19,657 nucleotides of DNA from Spirochaetaceae bacterium (GTDB lineage Bacteria; Spirochaetota; Spirochaetia; SZUA-6; Fen-1364): NCBI GenBank assembly GCA_003141795.1, contig PLNO01000001.1, positions 8,164-27,820 on the forward strand. Direction: 5' to 3'. Positions 7,401-15,023 of this stretch are shown here, one piece after another. The notes below the pieces were generated by a model, which worked only from the letters and a program-made list of their open reading frames with translations, was not told the origin of the DNA and made no database searches. A program made the translations under genes and the position numbers. How positions within the stretch are numbered: the first letter of the stretch is position 1; each line of letters opens with the position of its first letter.

Positions 7401-8560
7401 TTCCAAACCCTTCGCTCGTATTTGCAATCACCTGGATCGGATTGCTCCTCTTGTACTCGCTTCATTATAGCCTCGTTCTGACTCAATTGAGTACAGTCAC
7501 TGTCGTGGTAGTGCTCGCATCCACTCTCGCCTTCGTGGCTTCTTATGTTCCTACAGCAGTACTTGCAGGCAGATCTCGACGCGGAGCCGGACGAAGCGGA
7601 CAGTATGGCCAGGGCCTCTATGAGAGTGGTCTCCTGGAATTAAAGCTGAAAAGGCTGATTCTCTTCTGGGGGATCTTGTCGCTCGTGGAAATCGCAGTCT
7701 CCCGAGGTGTCCCGCTGTTCAATCGTTCAATAGACTATACCCAGTTCGGCATCCATAGTCTTCATGGCTTTCTCAACGCGGTTGTAATAGTCTTCTCGAA
7801 CTACGCCATCTACTTCTATCTCACGCGTAAACGAAGGAAGTACGTCGGGTATTTTCTGCTATGCCTCTTGTGGCCGATGCTCTTACTCACGCGTCAGCTC
7901 TTAATGTCAATGATCCTTCAGGCGCTTCTGATATATATCACAATTCGAGGTCTGAAATGGCGGCAATTTCTGATTGTGCTGGTTGCAGTCCTCGTTGTCA
8001 TAGTCTTGTTTGGCGTGATCGGTGATGCTCGTTCAGGTGGGGGATTTCGAAAGCTTGCACTTCCTTCGGAGAACTACCCCGACTGGCTGCCGTCGGGGTT
8101 CCTTTGGGTGTATCTCTATGCGACATCATCTCTCAGCAATACGAATTACAATATATCTCAATATACTGACATTCGATTCGGCTTAGTTCAGTTTGTTGGC
8201 AACTTCATGCCGAGCGTGCTCAAGGACAGGTTGATTATCGGCGGAAGTGAGATTGACTATCAGCTTTCCAACAAGACATTTAACGTTGGCACAGGGATGG
8301 AGGAGTTTCTTGTTGGGTGGGGGAGCTGGGGGACTGTCTTTATCATGTTTCTCGTGGGAATCGCATACAACCTTGTCTATGATAGAGCGCGAGTTGACGA
8401 GAATATCAAATGGAAGATGATTGTAGTCGTTTTGATTCACAACATCATTCTCTCAATTTTTGCCAATTTTATGACGAGTCTTGTGTTCTTGTTCCAGTGC
8501 TTGCTGCACTACTATTTAGGCACGACCTATTACTTCTACAAGAGGCCAAGTCTTGGTTGA
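7397..8560 (+). CDS. wzy: O-antigen/repeat-unit polymerase Wzy
   Basis: 387 residues, almost entirely membrane-embedded with roughly ten to eleven hydrophobic helices. Charged loops lie around 56-84 and 208-260, the latter probably being the large periplasmic loop. SIDYTQFGIHSLHGFLN at 111-127, just after RGVPLF, is the recurrent signature of one oligosaccharide-repeat-unit polymerase group (form Y-x-x-F-G-I-x-x-L-H-G-x-x-N). The helix with LLLTRQLLMSMILQ follows in its usual place. Wzy joins flipped undecaprenyl-PP repeat units in the periplasm. It is the only such gene in the window, and its match to family size and motif is good. Local A+T content looks higher than in the dehydratase genes at the far end, as is common for wzy genes. 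Confidence 0.88.
   Translation: MIPNPSLVFAITWIGLLLLYSLHYSLVLTQLSTVTVVVVLASTLAFVASYVPTAVLAGRSRRGAGRSGQYGQGLYESGLLELKLKRLILFWGILSLVEIAVSRGVPLFNRSIDYTQFGIHSLHGFLNAVVIVFSNYAIYFYLTRKRRKYVGYFLLCLLWPMLLLTRQLLMSMILQALLIYITIRGLKWRQFLIVLVAVLVVIVLFGVIGDARSGGGFRKLALPSENYPDWLPSGFLWVYLYATSSLSNTNYNISQYTDIRFGLVQFVGNFMPSVLKDRLIIGGSEIDYQLSNKTFNVGTGMEEFLVGWGSWGTVFIMFLVGIAYNLVYDRARVDENIKWKMIVVVLIHNIILSIFANFMTSLVFLFQCLLHYYLGTTYYFYKRPSLG
8541..8545 (+). promoter_or_regulatory. Ribosome-binding site for a TTG start
   Basis: AGAGG inside the end of wzy lies seven bases before the TTG at 8553. It supports TTG initiation, because the next candidate start in frame (GTG 8568) would remove the first part of the first beta-strand. 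Confidence 0.4.
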
Positions 8561-9347
8561 TTTTAGCGTGGTGATTGCAGCATATAATTCGCAGGGAACG
8601 ATTGGTGCAGCGATTGGAAGCTGTCTGGACCAGTCCGTGACCCCTAGAGAGATAATCATTGTTGATGACGGAAGCAGCGACGATACCGCGGAAGAGATCA
8701 GGCAGATACGTCGATGTGCGGGAGACGGTAGCACGGAGATCAGGCTTTTTGTCCTTGACAGCAATCATGGCCCCGCTTTTGCGAGAAACGTTGGCATTGA
8801 AGAGGCACTCTGTCCTTGGATCGCTTTTTTGGATGCTGATGATACATGGCGGAATACGAAGCTCGAAGAAGTGGAAAGAATTATCGACAGCGAACGCGAG
8901 GTAGTGATGATTGCACATCGCTATTCGAGCGAGAAAGGCGCCCGCAGGTTGCACAGTCGGGCTTCCGGGGCTTGGAGAGTTTCCTTTTGGCGACTTCTGT
9001 TGGGAAACTTCATGCCAACCTCCTGTGTTGTCATAAAGAATGATGAGAGGTACAAATTCAACAAAGAAATGAAGTACTCCGAGGATTTTGAATTGTGGCT
9101 GAGAATCGCGGCTGCAGGCCCGGTTCGTTTTCTGGATCTGGAGCTTACGGATCTATCCAGACCGCAATTGACACCGGGAGGGCTCAGTTCGAGGAGATCT
9201 CACATGAGGCTTGGTGAGATGAGGGCATATTTGGGAGCGGCAAGAATAAAGATCGGCTTGATTTTCCTCATTCCAGCGCTTTTGGGCTATTCATGTTTAC
9301 GACATCTCTATTCCAACGCACGATACGTCTTGGGGATAGCAAATTGA
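8553..9347 (+). CDS. Family 2 glycosyltransferase
   Basis: 264 residues with a TTG start, overlapping the end of wzy by eight bases. A clear GT2 GT-A domain: VDFSVVIAAYNSQGTI at 2-17, IIVDDGSSDDT at 35-45 (nucleotide binding), NHGPAFARNVGIEEA at 71-85, and FLDADDTW at 92-99 with the D-x-D motif. EDFELWLRIAAAGP near 174-187 is the catalytic-base region (E-D-x-E/D). A hydrophobic stretch near 229-245 could associate with the membrane. The donor is not predictable. The following GT61 gene may begin inside this one. Confidence 0.87.
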   Translation: MVDFSVVIAAYNSQGTIGAAIGSCLDQSVTPREIIIVDDGSSDDTAEEIRQIRRCAGDGSTEIRLFVLDSNHGPAFARNVGIEEALCPWIAFLDADDTWRNTKLEEVERIIDSEREVVMIAHRYSSEKGARRLHSRASGAWRVSFWRLLLGNFMPTSCVVIKNDERYKFNKEMKYSEDFELWLRIAAAGPVRFLDLELTDLSRPQLTPGGLSSRRSHMRLGEMRAYLGAARIKIGLIFLIPALLGYSCLRHLYSNARYVLGIAN

Positions 9348-10642
9348 TAACGGTTCATCACAGCATACGGCGTTTCAAGGATTCAGTCCGGCAACAGCTT
9401 CTTATACATGCGCCTGTTGTTGGGCGGTTGATTTCGAAAATGCGTCGTTCCTTTGCTCACTCATTGAAAAGGAGGCAAGGGCATCCGGTTGTGCGCTTGA
9501 ACGTACAGTCGCCGCCGTCCGTCAGTGAGAGTCGTAAGACTTTCGAAATGCCTCTGGAGCAATTCTATGGGCCGTCGCGTACGACATCGAAAGAAATGGG
9601 AGTTCTGCTGGGGACTATCGGGAAAAAGGTCAGGTCCCACTATGAAGCTGTCATTAACGGAGACTTGGAGCGGGGCAAGCGATACTACAGGGATCTTTAC
9701 TCGATAAGCTCGGCAACGCTCCGAGAGGCCTTCTGGATGGAAGTCGATAACGCTACAGTCTATGCGCCTCGAGGACTGATCGTCTCAGATGATGGGAGCC
9801 TGCTGATGGAGGCGATGTTTGACAACACCCTGGAGATATGTAGAAAGGATCTGCGACAAGGCCACCGCGAAGCTCATGGAATTGAGCCGAGGGTCCTTTC
9901 CCTGCTTGCTCCCTTTTCAGATACCCATAATTACGCGCATTGGCTTATGGACTCCATGGTGAAGCTGGCTCCCTTTAAGACGCCATTTGACTTTTGTGTA
10001 TTGATTCCGCCGGGTTCGCCGCGGTTTGTGCGGGATTCGCTGTCAGTGGCGGGCTTTCAAGCGGAGCAGATAATCGAGGCGGTGGAAGGGCCGAATAGGT
10101 GCAGCAGGCTCATAGTGTCACGAGTTCAGGATCGCACAGGCGAGCCAAGAACCTCAGCGCTTCACCTGTTGAGAGAAATGCTCTTGCGTGCAGCACCTTC
10201 AACGCCCGCATCCAAAAGAGAACGATTGTATATAGGTCGCAAGGCAGGGACACGGAGAATCGTGAACGAGGATGAGTTGGAACCGATCTTGCTCGAGTTC
10301 GGGATACGAAGGGTTGAAAGCGAAAGGCTGAGTTTCAGTGAACAGGTCGATCTTTTTTCGAAAGCCGAGTTCATTCTGGGAGCGCATGGGGCCGGCATGT
10401 TAAATAGTATTTTTGCTCCTGAAGGGGCGATTGTAATGGAAATTTACAATGAAAAAAAGTGGGATCCGCCATGTCGGAAGATTTGCTCACAGCTTGGCCT
10501 GTTTCATTGGCATATGTGGGGGAGGAATGTTGGCAACAATTGGGATACTTTTGTCGACCCTGAACGACTCAGAGAGGCAATAAGGGCTTCAGTTGCATTT
10601 CATAGGAGCGCGGAGTCTATAGGAGGAATCGACTCGCTATGA
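9293..10642 (+). CDS. GT61-family (DUF563) glycosyltransferase
   Basis: 449 residues from the ATG at 9293, which would overlap the previous gene by 55 bases. A TTG at 9344, with GGGGA seven bases upstream, would make a four-base TTGA overlap like other junctions here and would remove 17 residues, so the start is unsure. The N-terminal 70 residues are basic. HNYAHWLMD at 212-220 and GAHGAGMLNSIFAPEG at 363-378 are the two hallmarks of the GT61/DUF563 family, which includes plant xylosyl- and arabinosyltransferases, animal EOGT and many bacterial capsule enzymes. RLYIGRKAGTRRIVNE near 308-323 is the usual basic strand before the second domain. The sugar transferred is unknown. It overlaps glf by ATGA at 10639-10642. 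Confidence 0.85.
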   Translation: MFTTSLFQRTIRLGDSKLITVHHSIRRFKDSVRQQLLIHAPVVGRLISKMRRSFAHSLKRRQGHPVVRLNVQSPPSVSESRKTFEMPLEQFYGPSRTTSKEMGVLLGTIGKKVRSHYEAVINGDLERGKRYYRDLYSISSATLREAFWMEVDNATVYAPRGLIVSDDGSLLMEAMFDNTLEICRKDLRQGHREAHGIEPRVLSLLAPFSDTHNYAHWLMDSMVKLAPFKTPFDFCVLIPPGSPRFVRDSLSVAGFQAEQIIEAVEGPNRCSRLIVSRVQDRTGEPRTSALHLLREMLLRAAPSTPASKRERLYIGRKAGTRRIVNEDELEPILLEFGIRRVESERLSFSEQVDLFSKAEFILGAHGAGMLNSIFAPEGAIVMEIYNEKKWDPPCRKICSQLGLFHWHMWGRNVGNNWDTFVDPERLREAIRASVAFHRSAESIGGIDSL

Positions 10643-11754
10643 TTATCGTTGCTGGGGCAGGAATATCGGGCTCTGTGATAGCTCAACAATTCGCAACTCG
10701 TCTCAATGAAAGGGTGCTCGTCATAGAGAAGCGCAGCAGTATTGGTGGAAACTGTTCGGACTATGTGGATTCAAATGGAATTCTGGTCCCTCTCTATGGT
10801 CCACACTTTTTTCACACGAAGGTCAAAGAAGTTTGGGAATACGTCAAAGAGTTCTCTGACTGGCGTCCTTATGAGCATCGAGTCCTCAGCTATGTCGACG
10901 GCAAATATGTACCGGTTCCTGTAAACATGAGAACCGTCAACGAGTTGTTCGGCCTGAATTTGACGGAGCCCGCACAAATGGAGAGCTGGCTTGAATTGCA
11001 GGTTGAAAGGTTCGAAAGTCCCAAGAACAGCGAGGAAGCTGCGCTATCTCGAGTGGGTCGGATTCTCTACGAAAAAATGTTCAAGAATTATACGAAGAAG
11101 CAGTGGGACAGGGATCCATCCGACCTCGATCCCCAAGTCATGAATCGCATTCCCGTCCGCATATCCTTCGATGACAGATACTTCGACGACCCCTATCAGG
11201 CCATGCCTGTGGAGGGCTACACAAATATGATTGGTAGGATGTTGTCACATCCCAATATTGAAGTCAGATTGAACGTGGACTACTTTGACATCTGCAAGAG
11301 CCTTCCGAAGCGTGATTTGCTCTTCTTCACGGGCCGCATCGATCAGTATTTTCAAAGAAGCTTCAAAAAGAGTCTTCAATACCGATCGCTGAGATTTGAG
11401 TATGAGACGATCGACAAGGAGTTCGCTCTTCCTGCGACGACGGTCAACTTCCCGAATGATCATGAGTTCACACGAATGACAGAGCCCAAAAGAGCGATGT
11501 CCGTCCGGAGAGAAAAGACGGTCGTTGTTCGCGAGTACCCGACCTGGAATGGCGAGCCGTTCTATCCAGTTTTGGATGGAAAAAATGAGAAAGTGTTCCA
11601 CGCTTTCCAGGAATTGGCGAATCGCACAGTAGCGGAAGGTGTGCATTTTGTGGGCAGGTTGGCGAACTACAGATATTTCAATATGGATCAGGCTGTGAAG
11701 AATGCTCTAGACATTGTGCAAGCAATCATTGATACTAGAGAGAAGAGGGCATGA
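10639..11754 (+). CDS. glf: UDP-galactopyranose mutase
   Basis: 371 residues, normal for bacterial Glf. VAGAGISG at 4-11 is the FAD-binding Rossmann G-x-G-x-x-G, and IEKRSSIGGNC at 29-39 continues it. GPHFFHT at 54-60, NYTKKQW at 150-156, and PVRISFDDRYFDDPYQAMPVEGY in the region 172-194 are characteristic of the family. R174 falls at the position of an arginine known to be essential in Klebsiella Glf. The C-terminal NYRYFNMDQAVKNAL (near 345-360) is the second FAD-contact motif. The enzyme interconverts UDP-Galp and UDP-Galf, so the polysaccharide should contain galactofuranose. Both neighbours overlap by four bases. Confidence 0.96.
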   Translation: MIIVAGAGISGSVIAQQFATRLNERVLVIEKRSSIGGNCSDYVDSNGILVPLYGPHFFHTKVKEVWEYVKEFSDWRPYEHRVLSYVDGKYVPVPVNMRTVNELFGLNLTEPAQMESWLELQVERFESPKNSEEAALSRVGRILYEKMFKNYTKKQWDRDPSDLDPQVMNRIPVRISFDDRYFDDPYQAMPVEGYTNMIGRMLSHPNIEVRLNVDYFDICKSLPKRDLLFFTGRIDQYFQRSFKKSLQYRSLRFEYETIDKEFALPATTVNFPNDHEFTRMTEPKRAMSVRREKTVVVREYPTWNGEPFYPVLDGKNEKVFHAFQELANRTVAEGVHFVGRLANYRYFNMDQAVKNALDIVQAIIDTREKRA

Positions 11755-12587
11755 AGACAACTGGTCGCACACACATTTTCCTTATATCAATTGTCACCTA
11801 CAATAACGCGGGTACATTGGCAGGTCTTCTGTCAGACATCACTCAACTGAAGAAGGACTGTGAAAGAGGAGGTTTGACCCTAAAAGTCAGGTTTTTCGAC
11901 AATTGTTCGAGTGACGAGACGGTCCCGATGATTAGACGACATGGGTTTGCAGAGGATCTGACGATATCGGAAAGGAACCTTGGATTTGGTGCTGGCCATA
12001 ACCGGAACTTCCAGGCAACGGACAGCGATGTCATTGTCGTTTGTAATCCTGATATTTGCTTCGAGCCGGATGCATTCAAGGTGATGAAACGGAGATTTGA
12101 AGAATCTCCAACCATGGGAATGTTGCTTCCGAATCTCGTCTATCCGGATGGCAGCGAGCAACACCTCTGCAAGCGTAATCCAACGTTCTTTGATATCTTC
12201 CTGAGGCGATTTGCCCCTCAGTTTGTCAAGAGTTTGTTTGGAAAGCGCATGGAAGAGTTCATCATGGAGGATCACGACTACAACGAAGACTTTCTTGTTG
12301 AATACGGTTCAGGCTCTTTCATGGCAATACGCTCAGAGGCGTATAGAGCCGCTGGAGGATTTGATGAGAGATACTTCATGTACATTGAAGACGCGGATAT
12401 CACGAGAGAGATTTCAAATGCGGGGTATGAATGCATCTATACCCCTGCGGTAAAGGTCGTCCATCATTACAACAAAGGGAGTTATCATTCCTTCAAGCTC
12501 GCATGGATAAACATTATCTCCTGTTTCAAGTATTCTTGGAAGTGGAATGTTGAAAAGAGGATGACCCATTGGAGACAGAAAGCATGA
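11751..12587 (+). CDS. Family 2 glycosyltransferase, WbbL/galactofuranosyl- or rhamnosyltransferase type
   Basis: 278 residues. ISIVTYNN at 13-20, DNCSSDET at 50-57, NLGFGAGHNRN at 76-86 and NPDICFEPDA at 99-108 are the motif series of the WbbL-like GT2 subfamily, which contains rhamnosyl- and galactofuranosyltransferases. GSGSFMAIRSEAYRAAGGFDERYFMYIEDADI follows from about residue 185 and carries the E-D-x-D catalytic-base region. The four-base overlap with glf makes Galf transfer attractive, but rmlB/rmlD in the same locus make rhamnose equally possible. It ends with an ATGA overlap into the next epimerase. Confidence 0.87.
   Translation: MKTTGRTHIFLISIVTYNNAGTLAGLLSDITQLKKDCERGGLTLKVRFFDNCSSDETVPMIRRHGFAEDLTISERNLGFGAGHNRNFQATDSDVIVVCNPDICFEPDAFKVMKRRFEESPTMGMLLPNLVYPDGSEQHLCKRNPTFFDIFLRRFAPQFVKSLFGKRMEEFIMEDHDYNEDFLVEYGSGSFMAIRSEAYRAAGGFDERYFMYIEDADITREISNAGYECIYTPAVKVVHHYNKGSYHSFKLAWINIISCFKYSWKWNVEKRMTHWRQKA
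12571..12575 (+). promoter_or_regulatory. Ribosome-binding site for the Gnu-like gene
   Basis: GGAGA lies eight bases before the ATG at 12584 and favours that start over the in-frame TTG at 12569. Confidence 0.5.
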
Positions 12588-13573
12588 AGATATCCGTCAT
12601 CGGAGGGTCTGGATTCATCGGCACAAGGCTCGTCGGCACGCTCGTTCGAGAAGGCCATCAAATTGCTATTCTTGACAAGAGGGAATCTATTGCCTATCCA
12701 AAACTGTGGCAGCGTTGTGATGTAAGGGACTCAAGCCGGTTATGTGAGCTGACCAAAGGTTCAGATGTCATCATCAATCTGGCAGCCGAGCATCGCGATG
12801 ATGTGAAGCCGCGCAGCCTGTATGATGAAGTCAATGTCGGCGGAGCCCGGTGCGTTGTTGAGGCTGCGCGCCACAACGGTATTAGAAAAGTTGTATTTAC
12901 AAGCAGTGTTGCAGTATACGGGTTTGCTCCCGCCGGAACCGATGAGTCTGGGGCTCTGAATCCTTTTAATGACTATGGTAGAACCAAGATGGAAGCTGAG
13001 TCAGTCTACAGAGCATGGCTGGCCGAAGAGCCGGCAGTTCGTTCGCTGACGATTGTACGGCCCACTGTCGTGTTCGGAGAGCGCAATAGAGGGAACGTAT
13101 ACAACCTGCTACACCAGATCGCAGGGGGCATGTTTTTCATGGTAGGAAACGGTCGAAACAGAAAATCGATGGCCTATGTGGAAAACGTTGCGGCCTTCCT
13201 ATCTTATGTTCTGGGATTTGAAACGGAAGAGTACCTGTTCAACTATATCGACAAGCCTGATTTTGATATGAGCTCTCTTGTTGCAGAAGTGCGCAGCATC
13301 CTTGGACGGCAAGCGGCACCAAAACTGAAGATTCCCTACCTGATTGCATTTCTCGGAGCCAAGGTCTTCGACGTGGTGGCTTCGGCGACGGGTAGGCAGT
13401 TTTCGATCAGCTCGATTCGCGTAAAAAAATTCTGCGCGGAAACCCTGTTCTCAAGTTCGCGCGTGGAGGCGATAGGTTTCAAGGCGCCCGTCGCGCTTGA
13501 CGAAGGGATTCGTAGAACGGTGAACTATGAGTTCCTGGAGGACCACAAGGAGGATCTCTTCTTTTCTGAGTAA
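12584..13573 (+). CDS. gnu: NAD-dependent epimerase, Gnu-like (GlcNAc-PP-undecaprenol 4-epimerase type)
   Basis: 329 residues from the ATG at 12584 (GGAGA site, ATGA overlap with the previous gene). Extended SDR fold: GGSGFIG at 7-13, NLAAEHRDDV around 65-74, SSVAVYG at 107-113, and Y131-x-x-x-K135 in NDYGRTK. The combination AAEHRDDV, SLTIVRPTVVFGERNRGNVYNL, a downstream KSMAYVEN and SSIRVKKFCA is what I recall for E. coli Gnu (Z3206) and its relatives. Those enzymes epimerise GlcNAc to GalNAc on undecaprenyl-PP rather than on UDP. If right, the repeat unit is started by a WecA-like enzyme outside the window and has GalNAc at its reducing end. Another 4-epimerase or 4-ketoreductase of the same fold is the alternative. 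Confidence 0.75.
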   Translation: MKISVIGGSGFIGTRLVGTLVREGHQIAILDKRESIAYPKLWQRCDVRDSSRLCELTKGSDVIINLAAEHRDDVKPRSLYDEVNVGGARCVVEAARHNGIRKVVFTSSVAVYGFAPAGTDESGALNPFNDYGRTKMEAESVYRAWLAEEPAVRSLTIVRPTVVFGERNRGNVYNLLHQIAGGMFFMVGNGRNRKSMAYVENVAAFLSYVLGFETEEYLFNYIDKPDFDMSSLVAEVRSILGRQAAPKLKIPYLIAFLGAKVFDVVASATGRQFSISSIRVKKFCAETLFSSSRVEAIGFKAPVALDEGIRRTVNYEFLEDHKEDLFFSE

Positions 13574-13927
13574 GGTGTGCGAAAAAGTGCACGAGACGCC
13601 CTGACTGAGCGGACCGGTGGTGCCGGGTCGATTGTCGAGGAATGAGTCGCCTTTAGCCAAGCGGGGGCGACGGTTGCTCGTCGCCTATCACGCTATCCGC
13701 AAGAGGACCAGGAAGACGAAAGGAAAGTTGAAAGAGATGCGCACAAATGCCATGGTGAGAGAGATGACCGCAGTTCCCTTATTTCGGGTATGACGTGGTT
13801 CGTAAAAGAGCGGTCAAAGGAGAACTTTTGCGAGTGCAGGTGGAAGACGGCGAATGACCATAAGTTTATGCCTCGCTTTTTCAAGCATGCTGGTGGAGTC
13901 GCACTTGGTTGAACCCGACGAGCTATC
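13574..13927 (+). other. Gene-poor gap with short unrecognised open frames
   Basis: 354 bases between the Gnu-like gene and the beta-helix gene, in a locus whose genes otherwise nearly touch. No convincing gene is visible. Three short plus-strand frames follow each other. 13617-13793 (GTG start, 58 residues, very basic, with LLVAYHAIRKRT in its middle) ends in an ATGA shared with 13790-13912 (40 residues). 13854-13931 (25 residues) ends in an ATGA shared with the start of the beta-helix gene. None resembles a family I know. The minus-strand frame at 13693-13965 looks like a shadow. The segment may be the remains of a gene or an untranslated leader carrying a promoter; I see no good -35/-10 pair. 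Confidence 0.5.
13666..13685 (+). other. Perfect 7-bp hairpin in the gap
   Basis: GGCGACG at 13666-13672 and CGTCGCC at 13679-13685 pair perfectly around a six-base loop. There is no T-run after it, so it is not a standard intrinsic terminator. GTCGCC at 13646-13651 could pair with the same GGCGAC, giving a mutually exclusive fold. A chance G+C-rich palindrome is possible. Confidence 0.3.
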
Positions 13928-15010
13928 ATGAGCATACGTAGGTCCTCAGTTGTGACGATGTTCATGACGGCATTGCTGTTCCATGCCGTCAGTTATGCAT
14001 TAGCGGACTCCATGACCATCTACGCCGACGGATTTATTGTACCAAGTCAGTTCAGGGCTGAAACTGACATCGATGATACAAATTGCGTTGAAAGGGCTTT
14101 TGCAGATGGTCGGAATGTAAGGTTCGACCGCAGCTACAAGGTTACAACGGTGACCTTGAGCGGAGGAAGCAGGACGATAGACTTCAATGGCTACAAGCTT
14201 GTAGGCCTGGCCGATGAAAATCAGTTGGATTCGGTGCTGCGAATTGCAGGGAGCCGAATGACGATCATGAATGCGCATGTAGACGCGAATTGGAAGAATT
14301 ATCGTTGCGCGGTGCACTGGCTCGGACTATCGAGCGGGTTTGCTTCTCAACACGTCCAGATCTATGGATTGACGATAGAAAATGCGGAAATTGGGCTGCT
14401 TTTTGGTGAATACCTTGATCGAGAGCCGGCAAATGTGGGGGCGGAATCAGAAAACTACGTGCAGGGGCTCCAGCTCTTCAATGTACAGAATTGCATTCAG
14501 ATGAACGACACAAATGGAAGTCTATTCGTCTCAGACTCTACGATTGATTGCACGAGATTCACGTGGCGCAACGAGCATATTAGCTACGACGATGAGAAGG
14601 CGCGTTGCATACAGATAAATGCGGGTGCCTTTAGGATCAGCAACTCCGAGATACTGAAAACACAATCGCATGCCGGATTTGTCATTGAGGGGAGCTGTTG
14701 GATTACAGGGTGCAGGATTGAAGCAGGAGGAACGATAATAAGGGCCGGAAACGGTAAAGAAATTTTCATCAGCGATTCAAGTATTCAAATACCGTCCTTG
14801 GATCCGTCTCATCCGATAATTGATGTGGAAAGTTCGGTGAATACGATTTGCATGATAAGCAATTCAGGACTAGAAGCTGGCGCGATAGCCAAGTTCGTTT
14901 CCAATCCGCCGCAGAATACATCCATAGTGCTTACCAATTGCATAGTGCAACCGCCACGAGCTCTGTCTGGGGAGAAATATATTCAAACCATCAATACGAG
15001 GAGTAAATGA
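13928..15010 (+). CDS. Secreted right-handed beta-helix protein of unknown activity
   Basis: 360 residues. The N-terminus is a typical signal peptide: two arginines at 4-5, a hydrophobic core at about 8-23, and ALA|DS with likely cleavage after A26. There is no lipobox cysteine. The mature part has a regular pattern of the form hydrophobic-[ST]-[NDG]-[SC]-x-hydrophobic, starting at residues 201, 237, 259, 281, 310 and 335 (22-36 apart), with looser copies at 84, 113 and 145. This is the look of a parallel beta-helix (pectate-lyase-like) fold with Asn/Ser/Cys ladders. Such proteins in polysaccharide loci include lyases, depolymerases, C5-epimerases and glycan-binding proteins. I see no motif that selects one. 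It is the only clearly exported soluble protein here. The start is uncertain because no strong ribosome-binding site precedes it. Confidence 0.7.
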   Translation: MSIRRSSVVTMFMTALLFHAVSYALADSMTIYADGFIVPSQFRAETDIDDTNCVERAFADGRNVRFDRSYKVTTVTLSGGSRTIDFNGYKLVGLADENQLDSVLRIAGSRMTIMNAHVDANWKNYRCAVHWLGLSSGFASQHVQIYGLTIENAEIGLLFGEYLDREPANVGAESENYVQGLQLFNVQNCIQMNDTNGSLFVSDSTIDCTRFTWRNEHISYDDEKARCIQINAGAFRISNSEILKTQSHAGFVIEGSCWITGCRIEAGGTIIRAGNGKEIFISDSSIQIPSLDPSHPIIDVESSVNTICMISNSGLEAGAIAKFVSNPPQNTSIVLTNCIVQPPRALSGEKYIQTINTRSK

Positions 15011-15023
15011 TGGAAGACGTAGG

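Noticed and set aside
13693..13965. Minus-strand 90-residue open frame in the gap
   Set aside because: Composition looks like a shadow frame, it runs into the start of the beta-helix gene, and every other gene in the window is on the plus strand.
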